Assembly: GCA_002361615.1 (NCBI GenBank)
Contig: DETK01000010.1
Span: 1 to 64,000 of the forward strand
From: Bacteroidales bacterium UBA3290
GTDB taxonomy: Bacteria > Bacteroidota > Bacteroidia > Bacteroidales > UBA932
Direction: 5' to 3'
Length of the DNA stretch: 64,000 nt
The notes under the pieces are model-generated. The model worked only from the letters and a program-made list of their open reading frames with translations. It was not told the DNA's origin and made no database searches. A program made the translations under genes and the position numbers. Below are positions 42,906 through 53,162 of the stretch, one piece after another (within the stretch, counting starts at the first letter, position 1; every line of letters starts with the position of its first letter).

Positions 42906-43574
42906 TTTCTGTCGGCCAGCCTGATGGATTACGAAGGTGTCGAAGACTGTGGTGCGCTGCTTGTCGGTCAGTTGGAGCGTGAATGTCCGTGATTCGGAAG
43001 AGGTATTGGAAGGAATTTCTGCCGCGATAGTGCCAGAATAGACTTCCTGTTCTTTATTGGAATCTTCACGGATATTGATCTGAACGGAATCAGACTGTTC
43101 GGACGGGGCGACCCCCACCCTGTAATCAAGCGTGTTGAAAGAAAAAGGGACTGAAACGGCTCCACCATAGTAAGGAACTGTTTCCGATTCTTCGAACATA
43201 AACACCGCCATCGGTTCCCGGGGTTCCTGGACTACTTGTATGAAAGACAATCGGGTTTCTTCTCCATTTCCATATTCTATCTCGATGACACCCAGTTTTT
43301 TGTAGTTCATGACATTTTTCCAAGCGGAGAGACGGATGATGCCGTCGGCTTGTCCGCAGTCAGGAGAAAGCGAAAAGAAACCGGAGTCGGTCTTCATTTG
43401 CGCTGTGGCTTTCCACGTGCAATTGGATTTTACTTGAATGGTAAAACTGCCACCATCCTTATCGATGAGAACAGGCCCCTCAACGTCGGTCATCAACTGC
43501 GGTTCCGGCGTTACCGGGTTACAGGCGCAGGCAAGAAAAGCAAGACTGAGCAGGAGAAAAAGATACTGTTTCAT
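42903..43574 (-). CDS. BACON-like lipoprotein, paralogue 1
   Basis: A 223-residue lipoprotein (SLAFLACAC). After the signal there are two beta-sandwich domains; the first has DGGSFTIQVKSNCTWKAT and a closing IEIEYGNGEETR-FIQVVQE, which is the BACON/Bacteroidetes-associated Ig-like pattern, and the second ends TFVIHQAGRQK. It is closely related over its whole length to the protein at 48495-49169, transcribed in the opposite direction. A 31-base sigma-type promoter element lies 28 bases upstream of its ATG, and the same element precedes the FecI-like gene upstream. Probable surface-exposed binding protein; ligand unknown. Confidence 0.85.
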   Translation of the reverse strand: MKQYLFLLLSLAFLACACNPVTPEPQLMTDVEGPVLIDKDGGSFTIQVKSNCTWKATAQMKTDSGFFSLSPDCGQADGIIRLSAWKNVMNYKKLGVIEIEYGNGEETRLSFIQVVQEPREPMAVFMFEESETVPYYGGAVSVPFSFNTLDYRVGVAPSEQSDSVQINIREDSNKEQEVYSGTIAAEIPSNTSSESRTFTLQLTDKQRTTVFDTFVIHQAGRQK

Positions 43575-43602
43575 ATATCAATCCGTTGATGTGTTTCTAT
43601 TA

Positions 43603-43633
43603 AGATGCAACAAGGAGGGAAAACGTTGAGTCA
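43603..43633 (-). promoter_or_regulatory. 31-base ECF-type promoter element of lipoprotein paralogue 1
   Basis: Reads on the minus strand TGACT, CAACGTTT, 11-base spacer, TGCATCT. The same boxes at the same spacing precede the sigma gene (44235-44265), paralogue 2 (48410-48440) and the gene at 53163 (53102-53132). It ends 28 bases before the ATG. Confidence 0.75.
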
Positions 43634-43719
43634 GTATTTCTATTTATTAAGACGGGAAATAGAAGACAAGTGACTATTCTCAATTATGGTTTTTTACGAT
43701 GACGGTCAATCGTGACTAC

Positions 43720-44226
43720 TCACCAAAGAAATAACTTGAAGAATATCTGGTCGGCGCCGTCTCGGAGGGTTTGCATGGCCTTGGTCAACTGGTTGTGGAC
43801 GGTGTTTTCGGAGATGCCCATCTTTTGGGCGATTTCGGCGTGCGAGAGTCCGTCACGCTTACTCATGAGCAGGATCTGGCGTCTTTTCTCGGGCAGGCTG
43901 TCGATGGCCGTCCAGAGGCGTGCCCAGACGAAGGAGCGATCGACGGTCTCTTCATCGGGGACATCTTCCTTCAGATGCTCCAGGTCGATGGTGGCTTCCT
44001 GTCCGCCTTTCCGGAGCGCGTCAATGCAGCGGTTGTGGACGATCCGGTAGAGGTAGGGTTTCGGTAACTCCGGCTGCTTCCCGCTTTCCGTCTTCTCCCA
44101 ATATGTGACGAAAGCGCCCTGGACGATGTCCTCAACGGCGTCAGCATCGTGTAGATACCGTGCCGCATACAAGCACAGCGGCCTGTAATACATCCGGAAC
44201 AGATTGTCTATTTCTTGCTTTCCCAT
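43720..44226 (-). CDS. FecI-like ECF sigma factor without an adjacent FecR
   Basis: A 168-residue ECF sigma factor. Region 2: IDNLFRMYYRPLCLYAARYLHDADAVEDIVQGAFVTYWE and LYRIVHNRCIDALRK; region 4: IDSLPEKRRQILLMSKRDGLSHAEIAQKMGISENTVHNQL. This is the Bacteroidota FecI type that normally sits directly before a FecR anti-sigma gene. Here the next gene is a lipoprotein, and the only FecR-like gene is 5.5 kb away on the other strand. The ATG at 44226 was chosen; a promoter element of the shared 31-base type ends 8 bases upstream, implying autoregulation. A TATCTTTG box (44249-44242) overlaps it and may give basal expression. Confidence 0.93.
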   Translation of the reverse strand: MGKQEIDNLFRMYYRPLCLYAARYLHDADAVEDIVQGAFVTYWEKTESGKQPELPKPYLYRIVHNRCIDALRKGGQEATIDLEHLKEDVPDEETVDRSFVWARLWTAIDSLPEKRRQILLMSKRDGLSHAEIAQKMGISENTVHNQLTKAMQTLRDGADQIFFKLFLW

Positions 44227-44234
44227 CACGCCAA

Positions 44235-44265
44235 AGATGCACAAAGATAGCGAAATGTTGCGTCA
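44235..44265 (-). promoter_or_regulatory. 31-base ECF-type promoter element of the FecI-like gene
   Basis: On the minus strand TGACG, CAACATTT, 11-base spacer, TGCATCT. A house-keeping -7 box (TATCTTTG) is embedded in the spacer, so two sigma factors may share this site. The leader to the ATG would be very short. Confidence 0.65.
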
Positions 44266-44331
44266 CTCCATGCAAGCTTCTTCCCGAAGCCTGTGCGTGC
44301 CACACGCCGCCGGCGTCATACCGCGCAGCAG

Positions 44332-46545
<2,214 letters not shown>

Positions 46546-46608
46546 AGCACTAAATTACAAAAAAATCCGGAAATTCCAGCGATTCGGAACAATTTTTTGA
46601 ACTTTTGT

Positions 46609-46616
46609 TATCTTTG
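46609..46616 (+). promoter_or_regulatory. -7 box of the FKBP gene promoter
   Basis: TATCTTTG fits the Bacteroidota -7 consensus, 32 bases before the ATG. The region ahead is T-rich without a clear TTTG at 19 bases. Confidence 0.5.
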
Positions 46617-46648
46617 CAGCCCGTATTGAGAATAATTATTCCAACGAT

Positions 46649-47377
46649 ATGAAAAAGTTTATTGCTATCGCAGTTCTCTGCGCATCCGTCGCAATGATGT
46701 TCTCTTCTTGCGACAAGAAGACGTCCGCCGGCTCCCAGCCGGCCGGCATCTCGAAATCCGACATCGACTCGGTCAGCTACATGATCGGCTATTCCACCGG
46801 CATGCAGATCAAACAGAACAACATGGGTCCCCTGAGCGCCAACAACATCATCAAGGGCATCCAGGACGCTTGCAAGGGTGTCGAGGTCGACTACGCCACG
46901 TTCCAGAACGTGCTGAACGGCTTCATGGAAAAACGCATGGAGTCGATCGCCGACGACAACAAGGCCCGGAGCGAAAAGATGCTTGCTGACAATGCCAAGA
47001 AAGAAGGTGTGGTTACCACCGAATCCGGCCTGCAGTACAAGATCGTCCGCGAAGGTGCCGGCGTCAAACCGGGCGAGCGCGACACGGTTGAAGTCAACTA
47101 TGAGGGCAAGAACCTCGCAGGTGTCGTCTTCGACTCTTCCTACGATCGTGGCGTCACGGCCAAGTTCCCGCTCAACGGCGTGATCAAAGGCTGGACCGAA
47201 GGTATGCAGTACATCGGCGAAGGCGGTGAGATCCAGCTCTGGATCCCGGCCGAACTGGCTTACGGCGACCGCAACGTCGGTTCCGACATCGGCCCGAACG
47301 AAGCCCTCACCTTCAAGGTGGAACTCATCTCGGTCAAGCCGTTCGTCGAGCAGCCCGCTGAAGAAGTGAAGAAGTAA
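46649..47377 (+). CDS. FKBP-type peptidyl-prolyl isomerase lipoprotein
   Basis: A 242-residue envelope foldase with a lipobox (AMMFSSC). The N-terminal dimerisation region (DIDSVSYMIGYSTGMQIKQN to KRMESIADDNKARSEKMLADNAK) is typical of FkpA/Mip-like proteins, followed by the FKBP domain (about 130-235; VEVNYEGKNLAGVVFDSSYDRG, GVIKGWTEGMQYIGEGGEIQLWIPAELAYGDR). It speeds proline isomerisation in secreted proteins. It is a single-gene unit with its own promoter and a strong terminator. Confidence 0.95.
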   Translation: MKKFIAIAVLCASVAMMFSSCDKKTSAGSQPAGISKSDIDSVSYMIGYSTGMQIKQNNMGPLSANNIIKGIQDACKGVEVDYATFQNVLNGFMEKRMESIADDNKARSEKMLADNAKKEGVVTTESGLQYKIVREGAGVKPGERDTVEVNYEGKNLAGVVFDSSYDRGVTAKFPLNGVIKGWTEGMQYIGEGGEIQLWIPAELAYGDRNVGSDIGPNEALTFKVELISVKPFVEQPAEEVKK

Positions 47378-47393
47378 CAGACCCGATACCATA

Positions 47394-47451
47394 GCTCCCG
47401 GTAACCCCGGGAGCACAGAACAAGGCCCACCAGGTATACCCGGTGGGCCTT
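47394..47451. terminator. Double-hairpin terminator after the FKBP gene
   Basis: First hairpin GCTCCCGG / CCGGGAGC (47394-47401, 47407-47414). Second hairpin AAGGCCCACC / GGTGGGCCTT (47422-47431, 47442-47451) followed by a T-run. It lies between converging genes; the A-flank of the second stem also makes it usable from the minus strand. Confidence 0.88.
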
Positions 47452-47469
47452 TTTTGGGGACGATGCTGC

Positions 47470-47883
47470 CTATTCAACTGTATCAGACGACCACGATTCA
47501 ATCCTGATATTCTCAAGCCGGCTCATGTGCTTCGTGTTGTCGGATATCAGTGTCAGGTCGTTCTCAATTGCCGTACAGCCGATAAGGAGATCGATATCTT
47601 CTATGAGCAGGCCGAGTTTGCGGAGACGGCATTTCTGGCGAGCCGCCTCCATATAGGCGGGAGAAGAAGGAAGTGTACAGATAGCCTTTGACAGATTGCT
47701 GATCATTTGAAGGTTAGCCTCACGTTGTTCACTGTTGAAAGCGCCATACAGCAGTTCAAAGATTGTCATATCCGCAATCGCGCATCGATATAGCCCTACT
47801 TCCATCAATCGTTTCGACGGCTTGCATTCTTTGTCTCGAATGATATCGACTATCGTATTTGTATCAAGCAGGTATTTGATCAT
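47470..47883 (-). CDS. vapC: VapC-type PIN-domain toxin
   Basis: A 137-residue PIN-domain ribonuclease. Acidic residues of the active site: LLDTNTIVD at the start, the glutamate in TIFELLYG, and EDIDLLIGCTAIENDLTLISDN near the end. VapC toxins cut tRNA or rRNA when released from their antitoxin. Its start overlaps the antitoxin stop by 4 bases, the standard arrangement. Confidence 0.92.
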   Translation of the reverse strand: MIKYLLDTNTIVDIIRDKECKPSKRLMEVGLYRCAIADMTIFELLYGAFNSEQREANLQMISNLSKAICTLPSSPAYMEAARQKCRLRKLGLLIEDIDLLIGCTAIENDLTLISDNTKHMSRLENIRIESWSSDTVE

Positions 47884-48179
47884 AATTCTACAGGAGATGA
47901 AGTGGACTTGTTGCTTTGAATAACGGATTTCAGGTCTTCATCGCTCTCTGAACCGATCCAGGCTCCGCCAAACCGATCCAAGAAAGCCCGGGTTTCTCTC
48001 TTGTGGTTTTCCCTTTCCTCTTGTGTTTCGATGTCTTTTGTCGCCAAAGCCAATGTGGCGCAGACATAATCGTTGACACTGGTTCCTGCCGTTTTAGCAG
48101 CGATTTTTACTTTTTCAATCAGTGACAGCGGCAGGCGGAATCCTGCCAGTTTCCTGGCCTCCTTGATACCTGTTAACAT
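47880..48179 (-). CDS. Antitoxin of the PIN-domain toxin
   Basis: A 99-residue protein. The N-terminal half looks like a ribbon-helix-helix DNA-binding domain (AGFRLPLSLIEKVKIAAKTAGTSVNDYV), and the C-terminal half contains FLDRFGGAWIGSESDEDLKSVI, like the FxGSW-type segments by which VapB antitoxins block the toxin groove. It would repress its own operon. Coupled to the toxin by a 4-base overlap. The AT-rich dyad 147 bases upstream is a possible operator. Confidence 0.88.
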   Translation of the reverse strand: MLTGIKEARKLAGFRLPLSLIEKVKIAAKTAGTSVNDYVCATLALATKDIETQEERENHKRETRAFLDRFGGAWIGSESDEDLKSVIQSNKSTSSPVEL

Positions 48180-48325
48180 AATTGCTAGCGTTTTTCACAA
48201 AATTACGTTAACTTCATTGAAAAACCAAATACTGGCCACTTGATTTCTTGTCGTGTCTGAGTCGGACATTCATCTTTTCTGTTTTTGCCGCAAGATAGTG
48301 CAATAAGAATTGGAAAGGAATAGGC

Positions 48326-48355
48326 TAAACGTTTATAAACGAATATAAACGTTTA
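48326..48355. promoter_or_regulatory. AT-rich dyad operator candidate in the antitoxin-lipoprotein gap
   Basis: TAAACGTTTATA (48326-48337) and TATAAACGTTTA (48344-48355) form a perfect 12-base inverted repeat around AACGAA, and each arm itself contains the palindrome AAACGTTT. It lies in a 315-base gap (48180-48494) between divergent genes that otherwise holds the 31-base ECF element and AT-rich sequence. It could be the site of the ribbon-helix-helix antitoxin. Confidence 0.5.
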
Positions 48356-48409
48356 TTGAGGATAGTCATTTTTCTCCTTTTTCCCGTTATAGTTAAAAAC
48401 AAGCAATTC

Positions 48410-48440
48410 TGACGCAACGTTTCCCCACCTAGTTGCATCT
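48410..48440 (+). promoter_or_regulatory. 31-base ECF-type promoter element of lipoprotein paralogue 2
   Basis: TGACG, CAACGTTT, 11-base spacer, TGCATCT, ending 54 bases before the ATG at 48495. The similarity to the region before paralogue 1 continues upstream (TAGTCA, TTTCCCGT), so the two promoters share ancestry. Confidence 0.75.
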
Positions 48441-48494
48441 ATATATTGAAACTGAGTTAATCAGCAAATCGTGAACACATCCACAGCTTGACCC

Positions 48495-49169
48495 ATGAAA
48501 CAGCTTATTTTCCTCCTGCTCAGTCTTGCCTTTTTGGCCAGCGCCTGTAACCCGGTGAGCCTGGAACCTCAGTTGCTAACCGACGTTGACGGGCCAATAA
48601 TCATCAATAAGGATGGAGGCACTTTCAACATTCAAGTAAAAGCAAATTGCACTTGGAAAGCAACAGTACATCTGAACTCCGGCGTCGAATTCTTTTCTCT
48701 TACTCCTGACTCCGGTCAGGCTGACGGTACCATTCAGATAGATTCCCGGATGAATGCCATGAACTACGAAAAGCTTGGTACTATTGAGATAGAATACGGA
48801 AATAAAGAAGAAACCAGATTGCATTGCATTAAAGTAGTCCAGGAGCCTCGGGAACCGTTTATGGTTTTCTTGTCTGATGAATCATCTGATGCATTACCCG
48901 CTTATGGCGGTACCGCCGAGGTCTGGTTCTGTGCCAATACCCCGTACATGAATTGCACGGTGGCGGATACTGAGCAGTCAGACTCCGTGCAAATCCGTAT
49001 TCGACAGATTCCGTTCATTGAACAAGAAATCATTGAGGGCTTTATCATAGCGAAAATTCCCGTCAACACTACCTATGAAGCGCGGACTTTCACCCTGGAA
49101 CTGACCGACCTACAGCATACCACAGTCTTCGACACTTACGTCATTCATCAGGCTGGCCGACAGAAATGA
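48495..49169 (+). CDS. BACON-like lipoprotein, paralogue 2
   Basis: A 224-residue lipoprotein (SLAFLASAC) that aligns end to end with the protein at 42903-43574: shared blocks are DGGTFNIQVKANCTWKAT, GQADGTIQI, LGTIEIEYGNKEETR, VVQEPREP, EQSDSVQI and the closing VIHQAGRQK. The first domain shows the BACON-type beta-sandwich pattern. It opens a rightward cluster with a second lipoprotein, a FecR-like protein, a TonB-dependent receptor and further lipoproteins. Its ligand is unknown. Confidence 0.85.
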   Translation: MKQLIFLLLSLAFLASACNPVSLEPQLLTDVDGPIIINKDGGTFNIQVKANCTWKATVHLNSGVEFFSLTPDSGQADGTIQIDSRMNAMNYEKLGTIEIEYGNKEETRLHCIKVVQEPREPFMVFLSDESSDALPAYGGTAEVWFCANTPYMNCTVADTEQSDSVQIRIRQIPFIEQEIIEGFIIAKIPVNTTYEARTFTLELTDLQHTTVFDTYVIHQAGRQK

Positions 49170-49194
49170 TACCCTACACCTAAAGAACAATACC

Positions 49195-49692
49195 ATGAAA
49201 CGCTTAGGAATTGCTTTGTTCGCGGCGACGATGGTTTTGTGCGCTTGCGAAAAGATCTATACGACCGAAGAACTGGGCGCAATCGTGGAATGGACTAGCA
49301 GCGGATGGAGCATCGCGCAAAACGATTTGAGTGAAACGGTCACGCTAGTCACCACCTATCGTCCGATGGCTTCTCGTTCAAGAGACACCATTACATCCAT
49401 CCTCACGCCAGGAGACACGGTGCAACTGCACATGGGGGCATCCGTACCCGGCGTATCCATCGATGAGTGTCTCACGGCAACCATAAAGCGGCGTGACGAG
49501 ACGGATATCGTGTGTACACGCGGAGCGGACGATCCCTGTTCTAAGCATTTCTTCCAAAACTTCCAGCAACGCAGCACGTATGAAGTGGTGGAATTGCACG
49601 GAAAGAAAGTCCGGCATGATATGGCGATTCGTACGTACCACATAGACAAGGCCCTTGTCGATCTCTGGAATGAGGGAATGAAAGGCCAATAA
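49195..49692 (+). CDS. Unrecognised lipoprotein following paralogue 2
   Basis: A 165-residue lipoprotein (MVLCAC, Cys at 18 or 16). I do not recognise a family. After the anchor comes a beta-rich segment (AIVEWTSSGWSIAQNDLSETVTLVTTY), and the C-terminal third contains CSKHFFQNFQQRSTYEVVELHGKKV and ends in a helix. It starts 25 bases after paralogue 2. A decayed homologue seems to follow paralogue 1 at 42670-42905, so the two genes were probably duplicated as a pair. Confidence 0.7.
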   Translation: MKRLGIALFAATMVLCACEKIYTTEELGAIVEWTSSGWSIAQNDLSETVTLVTTYRPMASRSRDTITSILTPGDTVQLHMGASVPGVSIDECLTATIKRRDETDIVCTRGADDPCSKHFFQNFQQRSTYEVVELHGKKVRHDMAIRTYHIDKALVDLWNEGMKGQ

Positions 49693-49774
49693 CTGACTTC
49701 TTGCAATTTTTTTGAGGATCCGAGTAGTCACTTTCAGCGGTTTGTCCGTCATAGGGGTAAACAATGGATGACCG

Positions 49775-50233
49775 ATGACGGATTTTAACGAGACTGATCT
49801 TTCTTTTGTAGCCCGTCGCTACAGGGAGGGTCGCTATGATACCCGGAAGGCGATTGCGCGCTTCCACGAAACGAACAAGGTGATGACGACGCACCGCCGC
49901 TGGTGGGCCACCGCCGCGGCGGCCGCCGCGTCCATCGTGCTGGTGTTCGCCGCCGGCTACGGCATCCGCACCTGGGTGCGGAACGCACAGGAGCCGTCGC
50001 CTGTGGAGCAGCAGCTCACCTTGAATCCCAATGTCGCCGAAACGCACCTGTTCGTGTACGAAAACGCACCGCTCGACCAGGTGCTGGCCGAACTCTCTGC
50101 TTACTACGGCTGCACGCTGACCGCCGCGCCGACCGACAAGCGCCTGACCGCCACCTTCCCCGACGACGACATCGAATTGATCATCTCGACCATCGAATCG
50201 GCCCTTCACCTCAAAATAACGCTGGAACGATGA
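49775..50233 (+). CDS. Minimal FecR-like anti-sigma / signal-transducing protein
   Basis: A 152-residue membrane protein: cytoplasmic N-terminus of about 44 residues (FNETDLSFVARRYREGRYDTRKAIARFHE), one membrane helix (about 46-64), and a C-terminal DUF4974/STN-like domain (HLFVYENAPLDQVLAELSAYYGCTLTA to IESALHLKITLE). The central FecR domain that normally lies between is absent; usual FecR proteins are over 300 residues. It overlaps the receptor gene by 4 bases, so the pair forms a signalling unit. The sigma factor partner is probably the one at 43720-44226. The stretch just upstream resembles the 3-prime end of that sigma gene. Confidence 0.75.
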   Translation: MTDFNETDLSFVARRYREGRYDTRKAIARFHETNKVMTTHRRWWATAAAAAASIVLVFAAGYGIRTWVRNAQEPSPVEQQLTLNPNVAETHLFVYENAPLDQVLAELSAYYGCTLTAAPTDKRLTATFPDDDIELIISTIESALHLKITLER

Positions 50234-52554
50234 AAAGACTGCTTGTTTTGCTTGCCCTCCTGCTGCCGCTGACGGCAGCCGCCCAGAGCCCCTGCACGGT
50301 CAAGGAAGAAATGGACCGGATCGGCGAGGCCTTCGGCGTTTATTTCGTGTACGACGCAAGCCTGCCCGTCGATGGGAACACTTATTTCCAAGTCAATCCG
50401 CAGAAGAGCCTCCAAAAGAATCTCCGCGAACTTTTCGAAGATTCCGATATCGTCTGGCGGGTGAAGAATCAATATGTCGTACTGGCCCTCAACCCGGTGG
50501 AGCTTCGCCTGGCGCCCGTCTGGCCCGATCCGGAGCCCGCGGCGGTAATGGATACCCTGGTCGAAGCGGTCAAGACAGCCCAAAAGCGTTGCGTGGATCT
50601 GCCATCCGGCAGTTATCCTGTCGATCCGCTGCACGTCCGCCAAGTCGTGACTCCGACAGGTGAAAGCGATGCCCTGAAGTATGTCCAGACGCTCCCCGGC
50701 GTCTCCATGGGCGGAGAAGGGACAAGCGCCCTCTTCGTCCGGGGCGGCAACATGGGATCCAATGCGTTTACGCTCGACGGCGTGCCGATCTACGGCATCA
50801 GCCACCTGATGGGCCTGACCTCCGTCTTCCCGGGCGATGTGATCGGCACTTCGGAGTTCCAGGTCGGCGGCTTCAGCGCCGACGCGGGCAATTTCACATC
50901 TTCACACATCCGCCTGCAGAGCTACAGCGGAGATTTCGAGCGGGCCAGGGCGCGATTTTCCGTCAATCCCTTCCTCGTGTCTGCATCCGTGAGCACTCCG
51001 ATGGAAAAGGGGAAGAGTTCCTTCCTCGGTTCGGTGCGCGTCTCCCCTATCGGGCTCGAATACAAGGCTTTCAAAAAGATGGTCGATAGCCGGCAGACCT
51101 CTTTTGAGGATTTTGGCGCCTCGATCGGAGATCTTTTCGGCAAGTTCACCTGGCGGCCGGATTCCCGCAACGAAATCGCCCTGTCCTTCTTCGGAACGCT
51201 CGACGACAACCGCTTCACCCTCGACGACCGGACCACCGAGACCATGCGCTGGAGCAACGCCGTCGCCCTCCTGAGCTGGAACAAGCAGCGTGCCCTCTGC
51301 TTCGACTCGGTCCGCACGTCCGTCTCGCTGAACGACCATGTCTGGGCGCAACTTCGAAACACGCAGAGACCCAGATCTCCAGAATGGTCTGGTCGTGATG
51401 AGTTGTCCAACCGACTTGACGAACTGATGCTCCATAGTGCCGGGATGAAAAAGTGGAACCGCTGGTCACTGGAAACAGGCGTTCAATTGCGTGTGGCTCG
51501 TTTCGATCTTGGTTTACGGGCCTACTCGATTCGTGATAAAAAATACGGATACAATAAGTCGCTCGATGGTAGTAGTAACCATACTTCTTATGCCCTGGTT
51601 CCCACCTTGCACGGGGAACTGGAATATGCGATCCCGGAAAAGTTCTCACTCAAGTTCGCCCTGCGTGGCAATTACTATCTTCAGATAGATCAGGTACAGG
51701 GTACCTTCCTACCCGAAGCAGGGATGACGGTCAGGTATCACTTCATTCCACAACTGGGCATGGAAGGGACCTTTGACTACCGTTCGCAATTCTATCACAA
51801 TCTGGAGGTAATGTCCGTTGGCTGGACACTCGATCCGGTAGTTCCTTCCAGCTCCGACTTCCCGCCCGAACGGGCCCTCCAAGGTTATTTGGGTGTTTTC
51901 GGCGGATTTGGGGAACACTCGTTCCGGGTTGGAGGATTCTATAAACAGATGTATAATATCTTGTTTTGCAGGAGTATCACCCGCTTCTACGATCCCAGCG
52001 GCTTAAACTGGGAGGGGAATGCCCGCGTTGGTGATGGTTCTTCCTATGGCGCAGAGTTTTTCTATGGAAAAAACGGACGCGACCTATCCTGGCAGATGTC
52101 CTATACCTGGTCGAAAAGTGACCGCACATTCCCGGATATAGCCGGTGGTGCGTCTTTCCCCGCCAAATATGACCGGAGGCATCTGCTTCATGCCGATGCG
52201 CGCTGGAAGGGGCTGAAGGCCGTTTTTACGATGCAAAGCGGTCATCACGAAACGATTACTGCAGCTCAGTATAATTATTATACGCCTACCGTTGATATCA
52301 TCGGCCAGGCTACTAAAGAGCCCTACAACTGGCAAGTGCCAGACTTTATTCGCTTTGACTTGGGCTACGAACTCTCGTTTCGAAGCGGAAAAGAGAAGGC
52401 TCATCCCGTCAACCATAAACTGACCTTTGGAATCTATAATCTCTTCAACCGTCGCAATGCATCGGTGCTTCTCTTCAATAGCGAAACGAAACAATGGGGC
52501 CTGAGATCCTATTTCCCCATTATGCCCAGCATCAATTACAGCCTTGAATTATGA
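50230..52554 (+). CDS. TonB-dependent receptor with N-terminal signalling (STN-like) domain
   Basis: A 774-residue outer-membrane receptor. Signal peptide to AAAQS; residues about 22-85 form an STN-like domain (CTVKEEMDRIGEAFGVYFVYD, NLRELFEDSDIVWRVKNQYVVL) that would touch the FecR-like partner. A plug follows with DALKYVQTLPGVSMGGEGTSALFVRGGN and NAFTLDGVPIYG, then the beta-barrel ending LFNRRNASVLLF and SINYSLEL. There is no CarboxypepD_reg domain, unlike SusC. The last two thirds are clearly more AT-rich than the first, hinting at mosaic origin. It overlaps the genes on both sides by 4 bases. Confidence 0.93.
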   Translation: MKRLLVLLALLLPLTAAAQSPCTVKEEMDRIGEAFGVYFVYDASLPVDGNTYFQVNPQKSLQKNLRELFEDSDIVWRVKNQYVVLALNPVELRLAPVWPDPEPAAVMDTLVEAVKTAQKRCVDLPSGSYPVDPLHVRQVVTPTGESDALKYVQTLPGVSMGGEGTSALFVRGGNMGSNAFTLDGVPIYGISHLMGLTSVFPGDVIGTSEFQVGGFSADAGNFTSSHIRLQSYSGDFERARARFSVNPFLVSASVSTPMEKGKSSFLGSVRVSPIGLEYKAFKKMVDSRQTSFEDFGASIGDLFGKFTWRPDSRNEIALSFFGTLDDNRFTLDDRTTETMRWSNAVALLSWNKQRALCFDSVRTSVSLNDHVWAQLRNTQRPRSPEWSGRDELSNRLDELMLHSAGMKKWNRWSLETGVQLRVARFDLGLRAYSIRDKKYGYNKSLDGSSNHTSYALVPTLHGELEYAIPEKFSLKFALRGNYYLQIDQVQGTFLPEAGMTVRYHFIPQLGMEGTFDYRSQFYHNLEVMSVGWTLDPVVPSSSDFPPERALQGYLGVFGGFGEHSFRVGGFYKQMYNILFCRSITRFYDPSGLNWEGNARVGDGSSYGAEFFYGKNGRDLSWQMSYTWSKSDRTFPDIAGGASFPAKYDRRHLLHADARWKGLKAVFTMQSGHHETITAAQYNYYTPTVDIIGQATKEPYNWQVPDFIRFDLGYELSFRSGKEKAHPVNHKLTFGIYNLFNRRNASVLLFNSETKQWGLRSYFPIMPSINYSLEL

Positions 52555-53021
52555 AACAGTCTTTCCATAGCATCATCATTTGCATCATAGCGTTTCTGCT
52601 GGCAGCGGGGACGGGATGCACCGAACAGATTGTACCCAGGTCAGCTGAAGTGCATCTATCTATTTCAGGCAAGGTGGTCGGTCCGGATGGAAAACCGATT
52701 GCCGGATTGGAGGTAACTCCATACATTAACTCGATCCAGCTCGATATGGCGATCAAGCAAATAGCCTCGCCGGTTATTACTGACCAGAATGGGGATTATC
52801 ATATAGAAACAAAGACGTGGCCATGCGATTATTTAACTTTTATTGTTCGGGATATTGATGGTCCAGACAATGGTGGCACATTCAGCGATAATACTTATCA
52901 TTTGATGATCTGGTACGATGATACACGAATGACCGACACTGGCACCACGTGGGACTTCGGAACTGTGGAAGTCGAAGTGCCCAAAATATGGATGAAACCT
53001 GAAGAACAACCTGAAGAATAA
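52551..53021 (+). CDS. Lipoprotein of the rSAM/lipoprotein type, first copy
   Basis: A 156-residue lipoprotein (LAAGTGC, Cys at 24) with one carboxypeptidase-regulatory-like beta domain: ISGKVVGPDGKPIAGLEVTPY, ITDQNGDYHIET, then FIVRDIDGPDNGGTFSDNT. The run of KGxVxDxxGxPIxGxxV, DxxGxY and DIDGxxNGGxF is that of the Bacteroidota putative lipoproteins that travel with a radical SAM/SPASM enzyme. No radical SAM gene is in this window. It starts in the stop of the receptor gene (ATGA), so it is made from the same message. Confidence 0.75.
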   Translation: MKQSFHSIIICIIAFLLAAGTGCTEQIVPRSAEVHLSISGKVVGPDGKPIAGLEVTPYINSIQLDMAIKQIASPVITDQNGDYHIETKTWPCDYLTFIVRDIDGPDNGGTFSDNTYHLMIWYDDTRMTDTGTTWDFGTVEVEVPKIWMKPEEQPEE

Positions 53022-53101
53022 CGTCATAATCCTGTTTAATCTTATGGGCTTGAAGCTCGGATATGAGTTCTACGCCGGCCTTTGGCCTTTTATGATGTGA
53101 A

Positions 53102-53132
53102 CCACGCAACATTTTCCCCTCGTTTTGCATCT
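53102..53132 (+). promoter_or_regulatory. 31-base ECF-type promoter element of the second rSAM-type lipoprotein
   Basis: CCACG, CAACATTT, 11-base spacer, TGCATCT, ending 30 bases before the ATG at 53163. This is the fourth copy of the element, and the one with the least similar flanks, so the match is not due to a recent duplication of the whole region. Confidence 0.7.
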
Positions 53133-53162
53133 ATTACATAGCACGTCAAACACATCACATCC

